From Escherichia coli (GTDB lineage: Bacteria > Pseudomonadota > Gammaproteobacteria > Enterobacterales > Enterobacteriaceae): a stretch of 64,000 bases of DNA. Below, piece after piece: positions 47,941 to 57,108 of the stretch. Position 1 is the first letter of the stretch; each line of letters starts with the position of its first letter. The position numbers and the translations under genes are program-made. The DNA is taken from contig CP089930.1 of NCBI GenBank assembly GCA_021307345.1, positions 1,488,001 to 1,552,000 on the forward strand, read 5' to 3'. The notes under the pieces were generated by a model. It ran no database searches. It saw only the letters and a list, made by a program, of their open reading frames with translations, and was not told the origin of the DNA.

Positions 47941-49479
47941 TTAATCCTCTCGGGCAAAAAGTGCCTCTATAAAGTCGTCCGCCTTAAACGGACGCAAATC
48001 CTCAATACGTTCGCCGACACCAATATAGCGAATAGGAATACCAAACTGGTCAGCCACCGAGAAAATTACTCCGCCTTTCGCCGTGCCGTCCAGTTTAGTT
48101 AACGTGATGCCGGTTAAGCCGACGGCTTCATGGAACAGTTTGGCCTGGCTTACCGCATTCTGCCCGGTGCTGGCATCGATAGTCAGCATAACTTCATGCG
48201 GCGCTTCAACGTCGAGTTTCTTCATCACGCGGACGATTTTCTTCAGCTCTTCCATCAGGTGCGATTTGTTCTGCAAGCGTCCGGCTGTATCGGCAATCAG
48301 GACATCAACATTACGCGCCTTAGCGGCCTGAATAGCGTCGAAGATAACTGAGGCGGAATCCGCGCCGGTATGCTGGGCAATCACCGGAATATTGTTGCGC
48401 TGACCCCAGACCTGAAGCTGTTCAACCGCTGCTGCACGGAAAGTATCGCCCGCCGCCAGCATGACCGATTTACCTTGTTGTTCAAACTGACGCGCCAGCT
48501 TACCGATAGTCGTGGTTTTACCCACGCCATTGACGCCTACCATCAGAATCACGAACGGTGTTTTACCTTCGACATTCAGCGGTTCATCGACCTTCGCCAG
48601 AATCTCACCCATCTCTTCTTTCAGCAGACCGTAGAGCGCCTCAGCATCGCGAAGCTGTTTGCGGGTCGCGCCTTCAGTCAGATTGGTGATGATTTTGCGC
48701 GTGGTTTCCACGCCCACATCGGCGATGAGCAATTGCTCTTCCAGCTCTTCAAACAGATCATCGTCGATTTTTTTACCACGGAACAGGCTGATAAATCCGG
48801 AACCGAGGTTTTCTTTAGTTTTCAGCAGGCTGCGTTTCAGGCGAGCGAAGAAACCTTCTTTGGTTGGTTTTTCCTGCTCCTGGGCTACCTCTTCCACCGG
48901 CTGATCTTCTTCTGCCGGAGGAACGACCATCACCGCCTCTTCTGCCGCTTCAGCGGCCAGCGCCTGTGCTTCCAGCTCTTCGTCGGTGATTTCTTCTTTC
49001 GCTGCTTGTTCTTCCGCCGCTTCGACAATCTCCACGGTTTCCGCTTCGGCCTGCCACTCTTCTGGCGAAACTTCTTCGACTTTAACGTCTTCTGGCAGCG
49101 GCAGCTCTTCACGCTCGATAGCCACTGGCTCTGGCGTGACTTCAGGTTCAACTACCGACGCTGGCGTTTCTTCAACTATCGGCTCCGGTTCTGCAATAAC
49201 TTCCGGCTCGACAACCGCTTCAGGTTGCGCTTTTTCACTTTCAACAACCTGTTCAGTGACTTCCACAACGTCGGCAGCAAAAGTTTCCGCCTCAGCTTCA
49301 GTATGCGCCTGCGGCTGTTCTTCAACGGGTTGTTCAGCAACTTTCGCAGGCTCTTGCGCCTGGACGATTTCTTCTACAACCGGTTGTTCGTTTTGGGTTT
49401 CTGTCTCTTTTTCCGGGGTCTGCTCTTTTTGACCAAAGCCCAGCCAGGAAAAAAAGCCACGTTTTTTTTCTTTCGCCAT
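47941..49479 (-). CDS. ftsY: FtsY, signal recognition particle receptor
   Basis: GTPase of 512 residues that brings SRP-bound ribosomes to the Sec translocon. A long acidic A domain (about residues 20-215) is rich in Glu, Val, Ala and Pro with repeated EPE/VVEPEV-type blocks. The NG domain follows, with GVNGVGKTTTIGKLAR, LIADTAGR and LTKLDGTAKGG. It is about 14 residues longer than the K-12 protein I remember (497), and the extra length appears to be in the acidic repeats. Confidence 0.97.
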   Translation of the reverse strand: MAKEKKRGFFSWLGFGQKEQTPEKETETQNEQPVVEEIVQAQEPAKVAEQPVEEQPQAHTEAEAETFAADVVEVTEQVVESEKAQPEAVVEPEVIAEPEPIVEETPASVVEPEVTPEPVAIEREELPLPEDVKVEEVSPEEWQAEAETVEIVEAAEEQAAKEEITDEELEAQALAAEAAEEAVMVVPPAEEDQPVEEVAQEQEKPTKEGFFARLKRSLLKTKENLGSGFISLFRGKKIDDDLFEELEEQLLIADVGVETTRKIITNLTEGATRKQLRDAEALYGLLKEEMGEILAKVDEPLNVEGKTPFVILMVGVNGVGKTTTIGKLARQFEQQGKSVMLAAGDTFRAAAVEQLQVWGQRNNIPVIAQHTGADSASVIFDAIQAAKARNVDVLIADTAGRLQNKSHLMEELKKIVRVMKKLDVEAPHEVMLTIDASTGQNAVSQAKLFHEAVGLTGITLTKLDGTAKGGVIFSVADQFGIPIRYIGVGERIEDLRPFKADDFIEALFARED

Positions 49480-49628
49480 CTGCGACTACACTCCTCGCTG
49501 TTGCTTCATGGCACAGCGTTAACGCTATGTACATAGCAGCTAAAAAAATGATGAAATAGTCTACCACTTAACTTAATCCACATCACCGCCTGCAAGTATG
49601 TGTTATCTGGCGGATTGAGCAATTTACC

Positions 49629-50225
49629 ATGAAAAAACCGAATCATTCCGGCAGCGGTCAAATCCGCATTATTGGTGGGCAGTGGCGAGGCCGTAAACTC
49701 CCGGTTCCTGATAGCCCAGGTCTACGTCCTACCACCGATCGCGTGCGCGAAACGCTGTTTAACTGGCTGGCGCCGGTCATTGTTGATGCGCAATGCCTGG
49801 ACTGCTTCGCAGGTAGCGGTGCGCTGGGGCTGGAAGCCTTGTCACGCTACGCTGCGGAAGCTACGCTGGTTGAGATGGATCGCGCGGTATCTCAGCAATT
49901 AACCAAGAATCTCGCGACGCTGAAAGCAGGCAATGCGCGAGTCGTGAACACCAATGCGATGTCTTTTCTAATGCAAAAAGGAACGCCGCATAATATTGTG
50001 TTTGTTGACCCTCCGTTCCGCCGTGGCTTGCTGGAAGAAACCATTAATTTACTGGAAAACAACGGTTGGCTGGCTGATGAAGCCTGGGTATATGTTGAAA
50101 GTGAAGTAGAAAATGGCCTGCCCGCCGTTCCTGCCAACTGGTCGTTATATCGCGAAAAAGTGGCTGGTCAGGTCGCTTATCGGCTGTATCAGCGTGAAAC
50201 ACAAGGAGAAAGTGATGCTGATTAA
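49629..50225 (+). CDS. rsmD: RsmD, 16S rRNA m2G966 methyltransferase
   Basis: S-adenosylmethionine-dependent methyltransferase of 198 residues that modifies G966 of 16S rRNA in the assembled small subunit. The SAM site DCFAGSGALGLEALSR and the catalytic FVDPPF motif are present. It is divergent from ftsY, and its 3' end overlaps the start of yhhL by 11 bases, which suggests coupling. Confidence 0.97.
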   Translation: MKKPNHSGSGQIRIIGGQWRGRKLPVPDSPGLRPTTDRVRETLFNWLAPVIVDAQCLDCFAGSGALGLEALSRYAAEATLVEMDRAVSQQLTKNLATLKAGNARVVNTNAMSFLMQKGTPHNIVFVDPPFRRGLLEETINLLENNGWLADEAWVYVESEVENGLPAVPANWSLYREKVAGQVAYRLYQRETQGESDAD

Positions 50226-50484
50226 TATTGGACGTTTGTTAATGCTCTGCGTTTGGGGATTTTTGATCCTCAATCTTTTTCAACCATTCCCACGCCCGCT
50301 GAATATTTTCGTTAACGTGGCGCTGATTTTTACCGTGCTGATGCATGGTATGCAACTGGCGCTGTTAAAATCGACCTTGCCGAAAGATGGCCCGCAGATG
50401 ACCACCGCCGAAAAGGTGCGTATTTTCCTTTTCGGCGTGTTTGAACTGCTGGTCTGGCAGAAGAAATTTAAAGTTAAAAAATAA
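50215..50484 (+). CDS. yhhL: YhhL, small membrane protein (DUF1145)
   Basis: Protein of 89 residues with about two or three hydrophobic segments (INIGRLLMLCVWGFLILNLF, IFVNVALIFTVLMHGMQLAL) and a basic C-terminus. Function is unknown. The ATG follows AAGGAG inside the end of rsmD. The frame could be read further upstream, but that would lie within rsmD. Its stop is two bases from the end of convergent yhhM. Confidence 0.88.
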   Translation: MLINIGRLLMLCVWGFLILNLFQPFPRPLNIFVNVALIFTVLMHGMQLALLKSTLPKDGPQMTTAEKVRIFLFGVFELLVWQKKFKVKK

Positions 50485-50486
50485 TC

Positions 50487-50846
50487 TTATTTGTCGCCAA
50501 CAAAGCTGACAAAGCGCGTTCCTTTATAGCTCAGTGTACCTTTATCGCCCACTGTCAGGGCATGGTACTGCTGGGCGTCGAGGCGGAACGTCTGCTCCAG
50601 TCCGCCGCTTTGCGGTTTGAAGCTCGCCTCATAGCGCATACTGGTGCCTGCCGGAGTCACTTCCTGCTGGCGCGAACGTCGATCGTTAATCGGTTTTTCC
50701 CGCTTGTTACTCACCACCACCAGCTTTTGCTGGAGCGGTGCCATATCATTATCAGCTTTTTCCCGCCGCTGTTGCATAAAACGAAACGATGCGGCGACGA
50801 TAATTAAGCCAATGATAACAATAAAGAAAAGAGGTGGTTTGCTCAT
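50487..50846 (-). CDS. yhhM: YhhM, membrane-anchored protein (DUF2500)
   Basis: Protein of 119 residues with one N-terminal hydrophobic anchor (PLFFIVIIGLIIVAASF) and a basic, probably beta-rich domain (GGLEQTFRLDAQQYHALTVG, GDKGTLSYKGTRFVSF). Function is unknown. It faces yhhL with only two bases between stops, and no terminator is visible between them. Confidence 0.87.
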   Translation of the reverse strand: MSKPPLFFIVIIGLIIVAASFRFMQQRREKADNDMAPLQQKLVVVSNKREKPINDRRSRQQEVTPAGTSMRYEASFKPQSGGLEQTFRLDAQQYHALTVGDKGTLSYKGTRFVSFVGDK

Positions 50847-50987
50847 CTTTATCCCTCATCGGAAAATGCGGAAATAAGCATACCCTGCCAGTTATGGTGT
50901 TGTCATCCGTCCATCCTCGCCACTAAACTGAATAGCAAGACCGTAGGCATTCCGCTTACGAAAAAATAACGAATTCAAGGAACTAAG

Positions 50988-51614
50988 ATGCTTTGGTCGT
51001 TTATCGCTGTCTGTCTTTCCGCATGGCTATCTGTGGATGCATCGTACCGTGGGCCAACCTGGCAACGCTGGGTATTTAAACCGTTAACCCTTCTTCTCCT
51101 GCTATTGCTGGCGTGGCAAGCGCCGATGTTCGACGCTATTAGCTATCTTGTGCTGGCGGGGCTGTGTGCCTCACTGCTGGGCGATGCGCTAACGCTATTG
51201 CCACGTCAGCGTCTGATGTACGCTATCGGCGCATTTTTCCTCTCACACCTGTTGTACACCATCTATTTCGCCAGCCAGATGACGCTCTCTTTCTTCTGGC
51301 CTCTGCCACTGGTACTGCTGGTTCTGGGCGCGCTATTGCTGGCCATTATCTGGACGCGTCTGGAGGAGTTCCGTTGGCCTGTCTGTACTTTTATCGGTAT
51401 GACGCTGGTGATGGTGTGGCTGGCAGGTGAATTGTGGTTCTTCCGCCCGACGGCTCCGGCACTCTCGGCCTTTATGGGCGCTTCGTTGCTGTTTATCAGT
51501 AACTTTGTCTGGCTGGGTAGCCACTATCGCCGCCGCTTCCGTGCGGATAACGCTATTGCTGCGGCTTGCTACTTTGCCGGTCACTTCCTCATCGTCCGCT
51601 CGCTGTATCTCTGA
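50988..51614 (+). CDS. yhhN: YhhN, TMEM86-family membrane protein
   Basis: Membrane protein of 208 residues with about seven or eight helices. The family (YhhN/TMEM86) includes lysoplasmalogenases in animals, and the bacterial role is not established. Conserved polar residues within helices ([24 protein letters not shown]) are present. It lies just before zntA, which has its own promoter. Confidence 0.9.
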   Translation: MLWSFIAVCLSAWLSVDASYRGPTWQRWVFKPLTLLLLLLLAWQAPMFDAISYLVLAGLCASLLGDALTLLPRQRLMYAIGAFFLSHLLYTIYFASQMTLSFFWPLPLVLLVLGALLLAIIWTRLEEFRWPVCTFIGMTLVMVWLAGELWFFRPTAPALSAFMGASLLFISNFVWLGSHYRRRFRADNAIAAACYFAGHFLIVRSLYL

Positions 51615-51620
51615 TAAAAC

Positions 51621-51652
51621 TTGACTCTGGAGTCGACTCCAGAGTGTATCCT
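51621..51652 (+). promoter_or_regulatory. ZntR-controlled zntA promoter
   Basis: A TTGACT -35 box (51621-51626) and a TATCCT -10 box (51647-51652) are 20 bases apart, too long for normal activity. Between them lies a perfect 22-base palindrome at 51624-51645 (half-site ACTCTGGAGTC). This is the known MerR-type arrangement, in which zinc-bound ZntR twists the promoter into an active form. Confidence 0.93.
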
Positions 51653-51687
51653 TCGGTTAATGAGAAAAAACTTAACCGGAGGATGCC

Positions 51688-53886
51688 ATGTCGACTCCCG
51701 ACAATCACGGCAAAAAAGTCCCTCAATTTGCCGCGTTCAAACCGCTAACCCCGGCACAGAATGCCAACGACTGTTGCTGCGACGGCGCATGTTCCAGCAC
51801 GCCAACACTCTCTGAAAACGTCTCCGGCACCCGCTATAGCTGGAAAGTCAGCGGCATGGACTGTGCCGCCTGCGCACGCAAAGTGGAAAATGCCGTGCGC
51901 CAGCTTGCAGGTGTGAATCAGGTGCAGGTGTTGTTCGCCACCGAAAAACTGGTGGTGGATGCCGACAATGACATCCGTGCGCAAGTTGAATCGGCGGTGC
52001 AAAAAGCAGGCTATTCCCTGCGCGATGAACAGGCCACCGACGAACCACAAGAATCACGCCTGAAAGAGAATCTGCCGCTGATTACGCTTATTGTGATGAT
52101 GGTAATCAGTTGGGGGCTGGAGCAATTTAATCATCCGTTCGGTCAACTGGCGTTTATCGCGACCACGCTGGTTGGTCTGTACCCGATTGCTCGTCAGGCA
52201 TTACGGCTGATCAAATCCGGCAGCTACTTCGCCATTGAAACCTTAATGAGCGTAGCCGCCATTGGCGCGCTGTTTATTGGCGCAACGGCAGAAGCTGCGA
52301 TGGTGTTGCTGCTGTTTTTGATCGGCGAACGACTGGAAGGCTGGGCCGCCAGCCGCGCACGTCAAGGGGTCAGCGCGTTAATGGCGCTGAAGCCAGAAAC
52401 CGCCACGCGCCTGCGTAACGGTGAGCGGGAAGAAGTGGCGATCAATAGCCTGCGCCCTGGCGATGTGATTGAAGTTGCGGCAGGTGGGCGTTTGCCTGCC
52501 GACGGTAAACTGCTCTCACCGTTTGCCAGTTTTGATGAAAGCGCCCTGACCGGCGAATCCATTCCGGTGGAGCGCGCAACGGGCGATAAAGTTCCTGCAG
52601 GCGCCACCAGCGTAGACCGTCTGGTGACGCTGGAAGTGCTGTCAGAACCGGGTGCCAGCGCCATTGACCGCATTCTGAAGCTGATCGAAGAGGCTGAAGA
52701 ACGCCGCGCACCCATTGAGCGATTTATCGACCGTTTTAGCCGTATCTATACGCCCGCGATTATGGCCGTCGCTCTGCTGGTGACGCTGGTGCCACCGCTG
52801 CTATTTGCCGCAAGCTGGCAGGAGTGGATTTATAAAGGCCTGACGCTGCTGCTGATTGGTTGCCCGTGTGCGTTAGTTATCTCCACGCCTGCGGCGATTA
52901 CCTCCGGACTGGCAGCAGCGGCACGTCGTGGAGCGTTAATTAAAGGTGGTGCGGCGCTGGAGCAGTTAGGTCGTGTCACCCAGGTCGCATTTGATAAAAC
53001 CGGTACGCTGACCGTCGGTAAACCGCGCGTTACTGCGATTCATCCGGCAACGGGCGTTAGCGAATCTGAACTGCTGGCGCTGGCGGCGGCGGTCGAGCAA
53101 GGCGCAACGCATCCACTGGCGCAAGCCATCATTCGTGAAGCACAGGTTGCTGCACTCGCCATTCCCGCCGCCCAGTCACAGCGGGCGCTGGTCGGCTCTG
53201 GCATTGAAGCACTGGTTAACGGTGAGCGCGTGTTGATATGCGCTGCCGGGAAACATCCAGCCGAGGCATTTGCCGGTTTGATTAACGAACTGGAAAGCGC
53301 CGGGCAAACGGTAGTGCTGGTAGTGCGTAACGATGACGTGCTGGGTGTCATTGCATTGCAGGATACCCTGCGCGCCGATGCTGCAACTGCCATCAGTGAA
53401 CTGAACGCGCTGGGCGTCAAAGGGGTGATCCTCACCGGCGATAATCCACGCGCAGCGGCGGCAATTGCCGGGGAGTTGGGGCTGGAGTTTAAAGCGGGCC
53501 TATTGCCGGAAGATAAAGTCAAAGCGGTGACCGAGCTGAACCAACACGCGCCGCTGGCGATGGTCGGTGACGGTATTAACGACGCGCCAGCAATGAAAGC
53601 AGCAGCTATTGGGATTGCAATGGGCAGTGGCACAGACGTGGCGCTGGAAACCGCCGACGCAGCATTAACCCATAACCACCTGCGCGGCCTGGTGCAAATG
53701 ATTGAACTGGCACGCGCCACTCACGCTAATATCCGCCAGAACATCACCATTGCGCTGGGGCTGAAAGGGATCTTCCTTGTCACCACGCTTTTAGGAATAA
53801 CCGGCCTGTGGCTGGCTGTGCTGGCAGATACGGGAGCAACGGTGCTGGTGACGGCGAATGCGTTAAGATTGTTGCGCAGAAAGTAA
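51688..53886 (+). CDS. zntA: ZntA, zinc/cadmium/lead-exporting P-type ATPase
   Basis: P1B-type ATPase of 732 residues in the inner membrane that expels Zn2+, Cd2+ and Pb2+. The N-terminal metal-binding domain has DCCCDGAC (residues 28-35) and GMDCAAC (56-62). The membrane metal site CPCAL is near 392-396, the phosphorylation motif DKTGTLT near 436, and the hinge GDGINDAP near the C-terminus. Single gene under ZntR. A hairpin repeat lies after its stop. Confidence 0.98.
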   Translation: MSTPDNHGKKVPQFAAFKPLTPAQNANDCCCDGACSSTPTLSENVSGTRYSWKVSGMDCAACARKVENAVRQLAGVNQVQVLFATEKLVVDADNDIRAQVESAVQKAGYSLRDEQATDEPQESRLKENLPLITLIVMMVISWGLEQFNHPFGQLAFIATTLVGLYPIARQALRLIKSGSYFAIETLMSVAAIGALFIGATAEAAMVLLLFLIGERLEGWAASRARQGVSALMALKPETATRLRNGEREEVAINSLRPGDVIEVAAGGRLPADGKLLSPFASFDESALTGESIPVERATGDKVPAGATSVDRLVTLEVLSEPGASAIDRILKLIEEAEERRAPIERFIDRFSRIYTPAIMAVALLVTLVPPLLFAASWQEWIYKGLTLLLIGCPCALVISTPAAITSGLAAAARRGALIKGGAALEQLGRVTQVAFDKTGTLTVGKPRVTAIHPATGVSESELLALAAAVEQGATHPLAQAIIREAQVAALAIPAAQSQRALVGSGIEALVNGERVLICAAGKHPAEAFAGLINELESAGQTVVLVVRNDDVLGVIALQDTLRADAATAISELNALGVKGVILTGDNPRAAAAIAGELGLEFKAGLLPEDKVKAVTELNQHAPLAMVGDGINDAPAMKAAAIGIAMGSGTDVALETADAALTHNHLRGLVQMIELARATHANIRQNITIALGLKGIFLVTTLLGITGLWLAVLADTGATVLVTANALRLLRRK

Positions 53887-53930
53887 TGGGGACAGCCTGC
53901 AAACCGATCGCAAAATTGGACGCGATCGAT

Positions 53931-53961
53931 CCCCTCGCTCCTCTGGGGAGAGGGTGAGGGG
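53931..53961. repeat. Hairpin repeat between zntA and tusA
   Basis: CCCCTCGCTCCTCTGGGGAG continues into AGGGTGAGGGG, a stem-loop of the same family as those in the ugpB-ugpA gap and before nikA. It lies between the convergent zntA and tusA ends and may act as a transcription or mRNA boundary. Confidence 0.75.
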
Positions 53962-53992
53962 AAAAGGCGGCATCGAAGCCAATCTTCCCCCA

Positions 53993-54238
53993 TTAACCGC
54001 CTTTACGAATCAAATAACGATAAGGCAGTCCATCCGTCTCTTTGGCGACCAGTTCATGTTCCATAAAGGTACAAAACCCAGGAATATCGCGGGTCGTGGC
54101 CGGATCATCGGCAATAATCAGCAACGTTTCGCCTGGCTGCATATTGCGCACCGTTTTGCGCACCATCATCACCGGTTCCGGGCAGCGCAGGCCAAGTGCG
54201 TCGAGTGTGTGGTCAGGGCTGGAAAAGAGATCGGTCAT
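53993..54238 (-). CDS. tusA: TusA, sulfur carrier for tRNA thiolation
   Basis: Sulfur-relay protein of 81 residues. It accepts sulfur from IscS on Cys19 ([17 protein letters not shown]) and hands it to TusBCD for 2-thiouridine synthesis in tRNA, and it also feeds molybdenum cofactor synthesis. It is convergent with zntA and divergent from yhhQ. Confidence 0.96.
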
Positions 54239-54459
54239 TTTCTTCTCATCACATAAAAAAACGGCGCTAGTTTACGCCCTGTGAGTCCGTTAGCAAACCA
54301 GGTTAACGATTGCGTGAAAATTAACCATTGCATTGTCAAGCCAAAGCAGTATCATGCGGCGGCTCGAAAAAAGGGTAAGCACGTTATTATCTCACTATAA
54401 AATAACGTGTCGTACGTATTGGGTTCCCTCACCCCAATGGCTAATCAAAAAGGTACAAT

Positions 54460-55125
54460 ATGAACGCTTTCTCACAAACTCAACGCTATAAGGCGTTGTT
54501 CTGGTTATCGTTATTTCACCTGTTGGTGATCACCTCCAGTAACTATCTGGTACAGCTTCCGGTCTCTATTTTCGGTTTTCATACCACCTGGGGCGCGTTT
54601 AGCTTTCCGTTTATTTTTCTTGCTACCGACCTGACCGTGCGTATTTTTGGCGCACCGCTGGCTCGTCGCATCATCTTTGCGGTGATGATCCCCGCGTTGC
54701 TGATCTCCTACGTCATCTCATCACTGTTTTATATGGGTTCATGGCAGGGATTCGGCGTTCTCGCCCACTTCAACCTGTTTGTCGCCCGTATCGCTACCGC
54801 CAGCTTTATGGCCTACGCGCTGGGGCAGATCCTCGACGTGCACGTTTTTAACCGCCTGCGTCAGAGTCATCGCTGGTGGCTGGCTCCGACGGCTTCCACA
54901 CTGTTTGGTAACGTCAGCGATACGCTGGCTTTCTTCTTCATTGCTTTCTGGCGCAGCCCGGATGCTTTTATGGCCGAGCACTGGATGGAAATCGCGCTGG
55001 TTGATTACTGTTTCAAAGTGTTAATCAGCATCGTTTTCTTCCTGCCAATGTATGGCGTATTACTCAATATGCTATTGAAAAGACTGGCAGATAAGTCCGA
55101 AATCAACGCTTTGCAGGCCAGTTAA
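54460..55125 (+). CDS. yhhQ: YhhQ, queuosine-precursor transporter
   Basis: Inner-membrane protein of 221 residues with about six helices, of the DUF165/YPF family. The E. coli protein is reported to import 7-cyano- and 7-aminomethyl-7-deazaguanine for queuosine tRNA modification. Conserved polar helix segments (SNYLVQLP, FPFIFLATDLTVRIFG, NVSDTLAFFFIAF) are visible. I saw no clear preQ1 riboswitch in the 220 bases upstream. Confidence 0.93.
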   Translation: MNAFSQTQRYKALFWLSLFHLLVITSSNYLVQLPVSIFGFHTTWGAFSFPFIFLATDLTVRIFGAPLARRIIFAVMIPALLISYVISSLFYMGSWQGFGVLAHFNLFVARIATASFMAYALGQILDVHVFNRLRQSHRWWLAPTASTLFGNVSDTLAFFFIAFWRSPDAFMAEHWMEIALVDYCFKVLISIVFFLPMYGVLLNMLLKRLADKSEINALQAS

Positions 55126-55198
55126 AGGTTCGTTATCAGAGTTGTGATAAGATGGATGAATGAGCCGTTATGGCCGTTTATCGATAAGGAAGAAGTCA

Positions 55199-55756
55199 AT
55201 GCGCAATCTGGTTAAATATGTCGGAATTGGCCTGCTGGTTATGGGGCTTGCGGCCTGTGATGATAAAGACACTAACGCTACGGCGGAAGGCACTGTCGCG
55301 GAAAGTAACGCTGCCGCAAATCCCGTCAACCTGCTTGATGGCAAGCTAAGTTTCTCGCTGCCAGCAGATATGACCGACCAGAGCGGTAAGCTGGGAACGC
55401 AAGCCAATAACATGCACGTCTGGTCCGACGCCACCGGGCAGAAAGCAGTCATCGTCATCATGGGCGATGACCCGAAAGAAGATCTGGCTGTGCTGGCGAA
55501 GCGTCTGGAAGATCAGCAACGTAGCCGCGATCCGCAACTGCAAGTGGTGACCAACAAATCTATTGAGCTGAAAGGTCACAAAATGCAGCAGTTAGACAGC
55601 ATTATCTCCGCGAAAGGCCAGACGGCGTACTCTTCCGTCATTCTGGGTAACGTGGGTAATCAACTGCTGACCATGCAAATCACGCTGCCTGCTGACGATC
55701 AGCAAAAAGCGCAGACCACCGCAGAAAACATCATTAATACGCTGGTTATTCAGTAA
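55199..55756 (+). CDS. dcrB: DcrB, lipoprotein needed for phage C1 adsorption
   Basis: Predicted lipoprotein of 185 residues. The lipobox LAAC places the lipidated cysteine at position 20. The mature domain (DUF1795-type) has unknown biochemistry. Mutants are known to resist phage C1 and to affect DNA uptake. I chose MRNLVKYVG, preceded by AAGGAAG, over an in-frame ATG 13 codons earlier that would spoil the signal peptide. Only three bases separate it from the end of convergent yhhS. Confidence 0.92.
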   Translation: MRNLVKYVGIGLLVMGLAACDDKDTNATAEGTVAESNAAANPVNLLDGKLSFSLPADMTDQSGKLGTQANNMHVWSDATGQKAVIVIMGDDPKEDLAVLAKRLEDQQRSRDPQLQVVTNKSIELKGHKMQQLDSIISAKGQTAYSSVILGNVGNQLLTMQITLPADDQQKAQTTAENIINTLVIQ

Positions 55757-55759
55757 GTT

Positions 55760-56977
55760 TTAAGATGATGAGACGGTCTCAGGAACGTGTTCCGGAGGCC
55801 GTTTTTTTAATCGCCACGTCAGCAATAACGCGATTGCTACCAACCCCGCCGCAGCCAGATAAATCACCGGCACGCCAGCCCAACTCATTACCAGCCCTGC
55901 CAGCGGCCCGGTCACACCCAGCGATAAATCCATAAAAACGGTATAGGTTGCCAGCGCCGCCCCCTGATTCTGCTGCGGCACCGCTTTTACCGCCACCACG
56001 CCCAGTGCCGGGAACACCAGCGAAAAACCCGCCCCCGCCAGTAAGACGCCGATTTTCGCCATCCACGGTACGGTGGCTACGCCAACCAATAGCAAGCCGA
56101 TTATCTCAACGCTAAAGCAGATCATCGCCACGTTTAAGCCGCCGATACGATTAATGCCGTTAGGGAATAACAGTCGCGTACCGACAAACGCACAACTAAA
56201 CAGCGTCAACGCGAAAGCCGCACCGTCCCAGCCCTTAGCATCATAAAACAGTGTGATAAAGGTGGCGATGACGCCAAATCCGGCAGAAGCCAGTGCCAGC
56301 GCCATGCCGTACAGCCAGACGCGCCCAAGCACCGCGCGAAACGGCAGTGGCTTGCCTTTGCTGGCTTTCACCGACGGACGCGGGATCGCCAACAAAATAG
56401 CCACCAGCGCCACGGCCATAATGATTAATGCCAGCGTCTGCAACCCGCCCCAGTGATAAAACAGCACGCCCAACGGCGCGCCCATCGCCATCGCCCCGTA
56501 AGTGACAATGCCGTTCCACGAAATTACCCGCCCGATATGCAGCGAGCCAACCACGCCAACGCCCCACAGTGTCGATCCGGTTCCGGCAAAACTTTGCCCA
56601 ATGCCGAGGATCACGCGCCCCAGGCAAAGTAATAACAGGCTGATGACGGGCAGGCTGGCGGTTAATCCTGCTGTCAGATACCCCAGCCCGCTCAAAAAGC
56701 AGCCGCACAACCCGAAGACGACTATCTTTTTGGGTCCCAGCAAATCGGCGTAACGCCCGGCATGTGGACGACTCAGCAAAGTAGCGAAATATTGCAGGCT
56801 GATAACTAAACCCGCCCAGAAGGCACTAAATCCCATCACATCATGGACATAGCCCGGCAATACGGCGAGCGGCAACCCGATGGTGAGATAGCTGGCGAAG
56901 TTAAACATGACAATGGAGACAATGCGCAGGTTAAGACGCAATCCGTTTAGCGCGGGTTCGGCAACGGGTTCGGGCAT
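55760..56977 (-). CDS. yhhS: YhhS, major facilitator superfamily exporter
   Basis: Inner-membrane protein of 405 residues with about 12 helices and MFS loop motifs (SRPHAGRYADLLGPKKI after the second helix). Overexpression studies link it to arabinose and glyphosate export, and its natural substrate is not known. I chose MPEPVAEPA over an ATG 14 codons upstream. Its last codons overlap, on the other strand, the terminator of dcrB. Confidence 0.93.
   Translation of the reverse strand: MPEPVAEPALNGLRLNLRIVSIVMFNFASYLTIGLPLAVLPGYVHDVMGFSAFWAGLVISLQYFATLLSRPHAGRYADLLGPKKIVVFGLCGCFLSGLGYLTAGLTASLPVISLLLLCLGRVILGIGQSFAGTGSTLWGVGVVGSLHIGRVISWNGIVTYGAMAMGAPLGVLFYHWGGLQTLALIIMAVALVAILLAIPRPSVKASKGKPLPFRAVLGRVWLYGMALALASAGFGVIATFITLFYDAKGWDGAAFALTLFSCAFVGTRLLFPNGINRIGGLNVAMICFSVEIIGLLLVGVATVPWMAKIGVLLAGAGFSLVFPALGVVAVKAVPQQNQGAALATYTVFMDLSLGVTGPLAGLVMSWAGVPVIYLAAAGLVAIALLLTWRLKKRPPEHVPETVSSS
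55773..55808 (+). terminator. Terminator of dcrB, embedded in the 3' end of yhhS
   Basis: ACGGTCTCAGGAACGTGTTC continues into CGGAGGCCGT and seven T residues. GGAAC/GTTCC, CTC/GAG and ACGG/CCGT pair around a two-base loop with small mismatches. It starts 17 bases after the dcrB stop and lies within the last codons of the convergent yhhS. Confidence 0.88.
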
Positions 56978-57108
56978 GAGGATCACCACATTTTTACAAC
57001 AGTGTTTCATTTTTACCACGGGCTGGCGTGAAAATCAGCAGTAAGAATCAGAATATTGCTGGCGTGACTCCCGCTACACTTAATACAAAAAGTCACAAGG
57101 AAGCCCCA

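Noticed and set aside
48370-49536. A 388-codon frame antisense to ftsY
   Set aside because: It mirrors the Glu-rich coding of the FtsY acidic domain, giving a Phe/Arg-rich product typical of shadow frames. ftsY is certain.
53040-53720. A 226-codon frame antisense to zntA
   Set aside because: Ser/Ala-rich shadow of the zntA ATP-binding domain. No independent signal.
54239-54459. A preQ1 riboswitch before yhhQ
   Set aside because: YhhQ transports queuosine precursors, so I looked for one. I saw no conserved pseudoknot-like CA-rich tail close to the ribosome-binding site.
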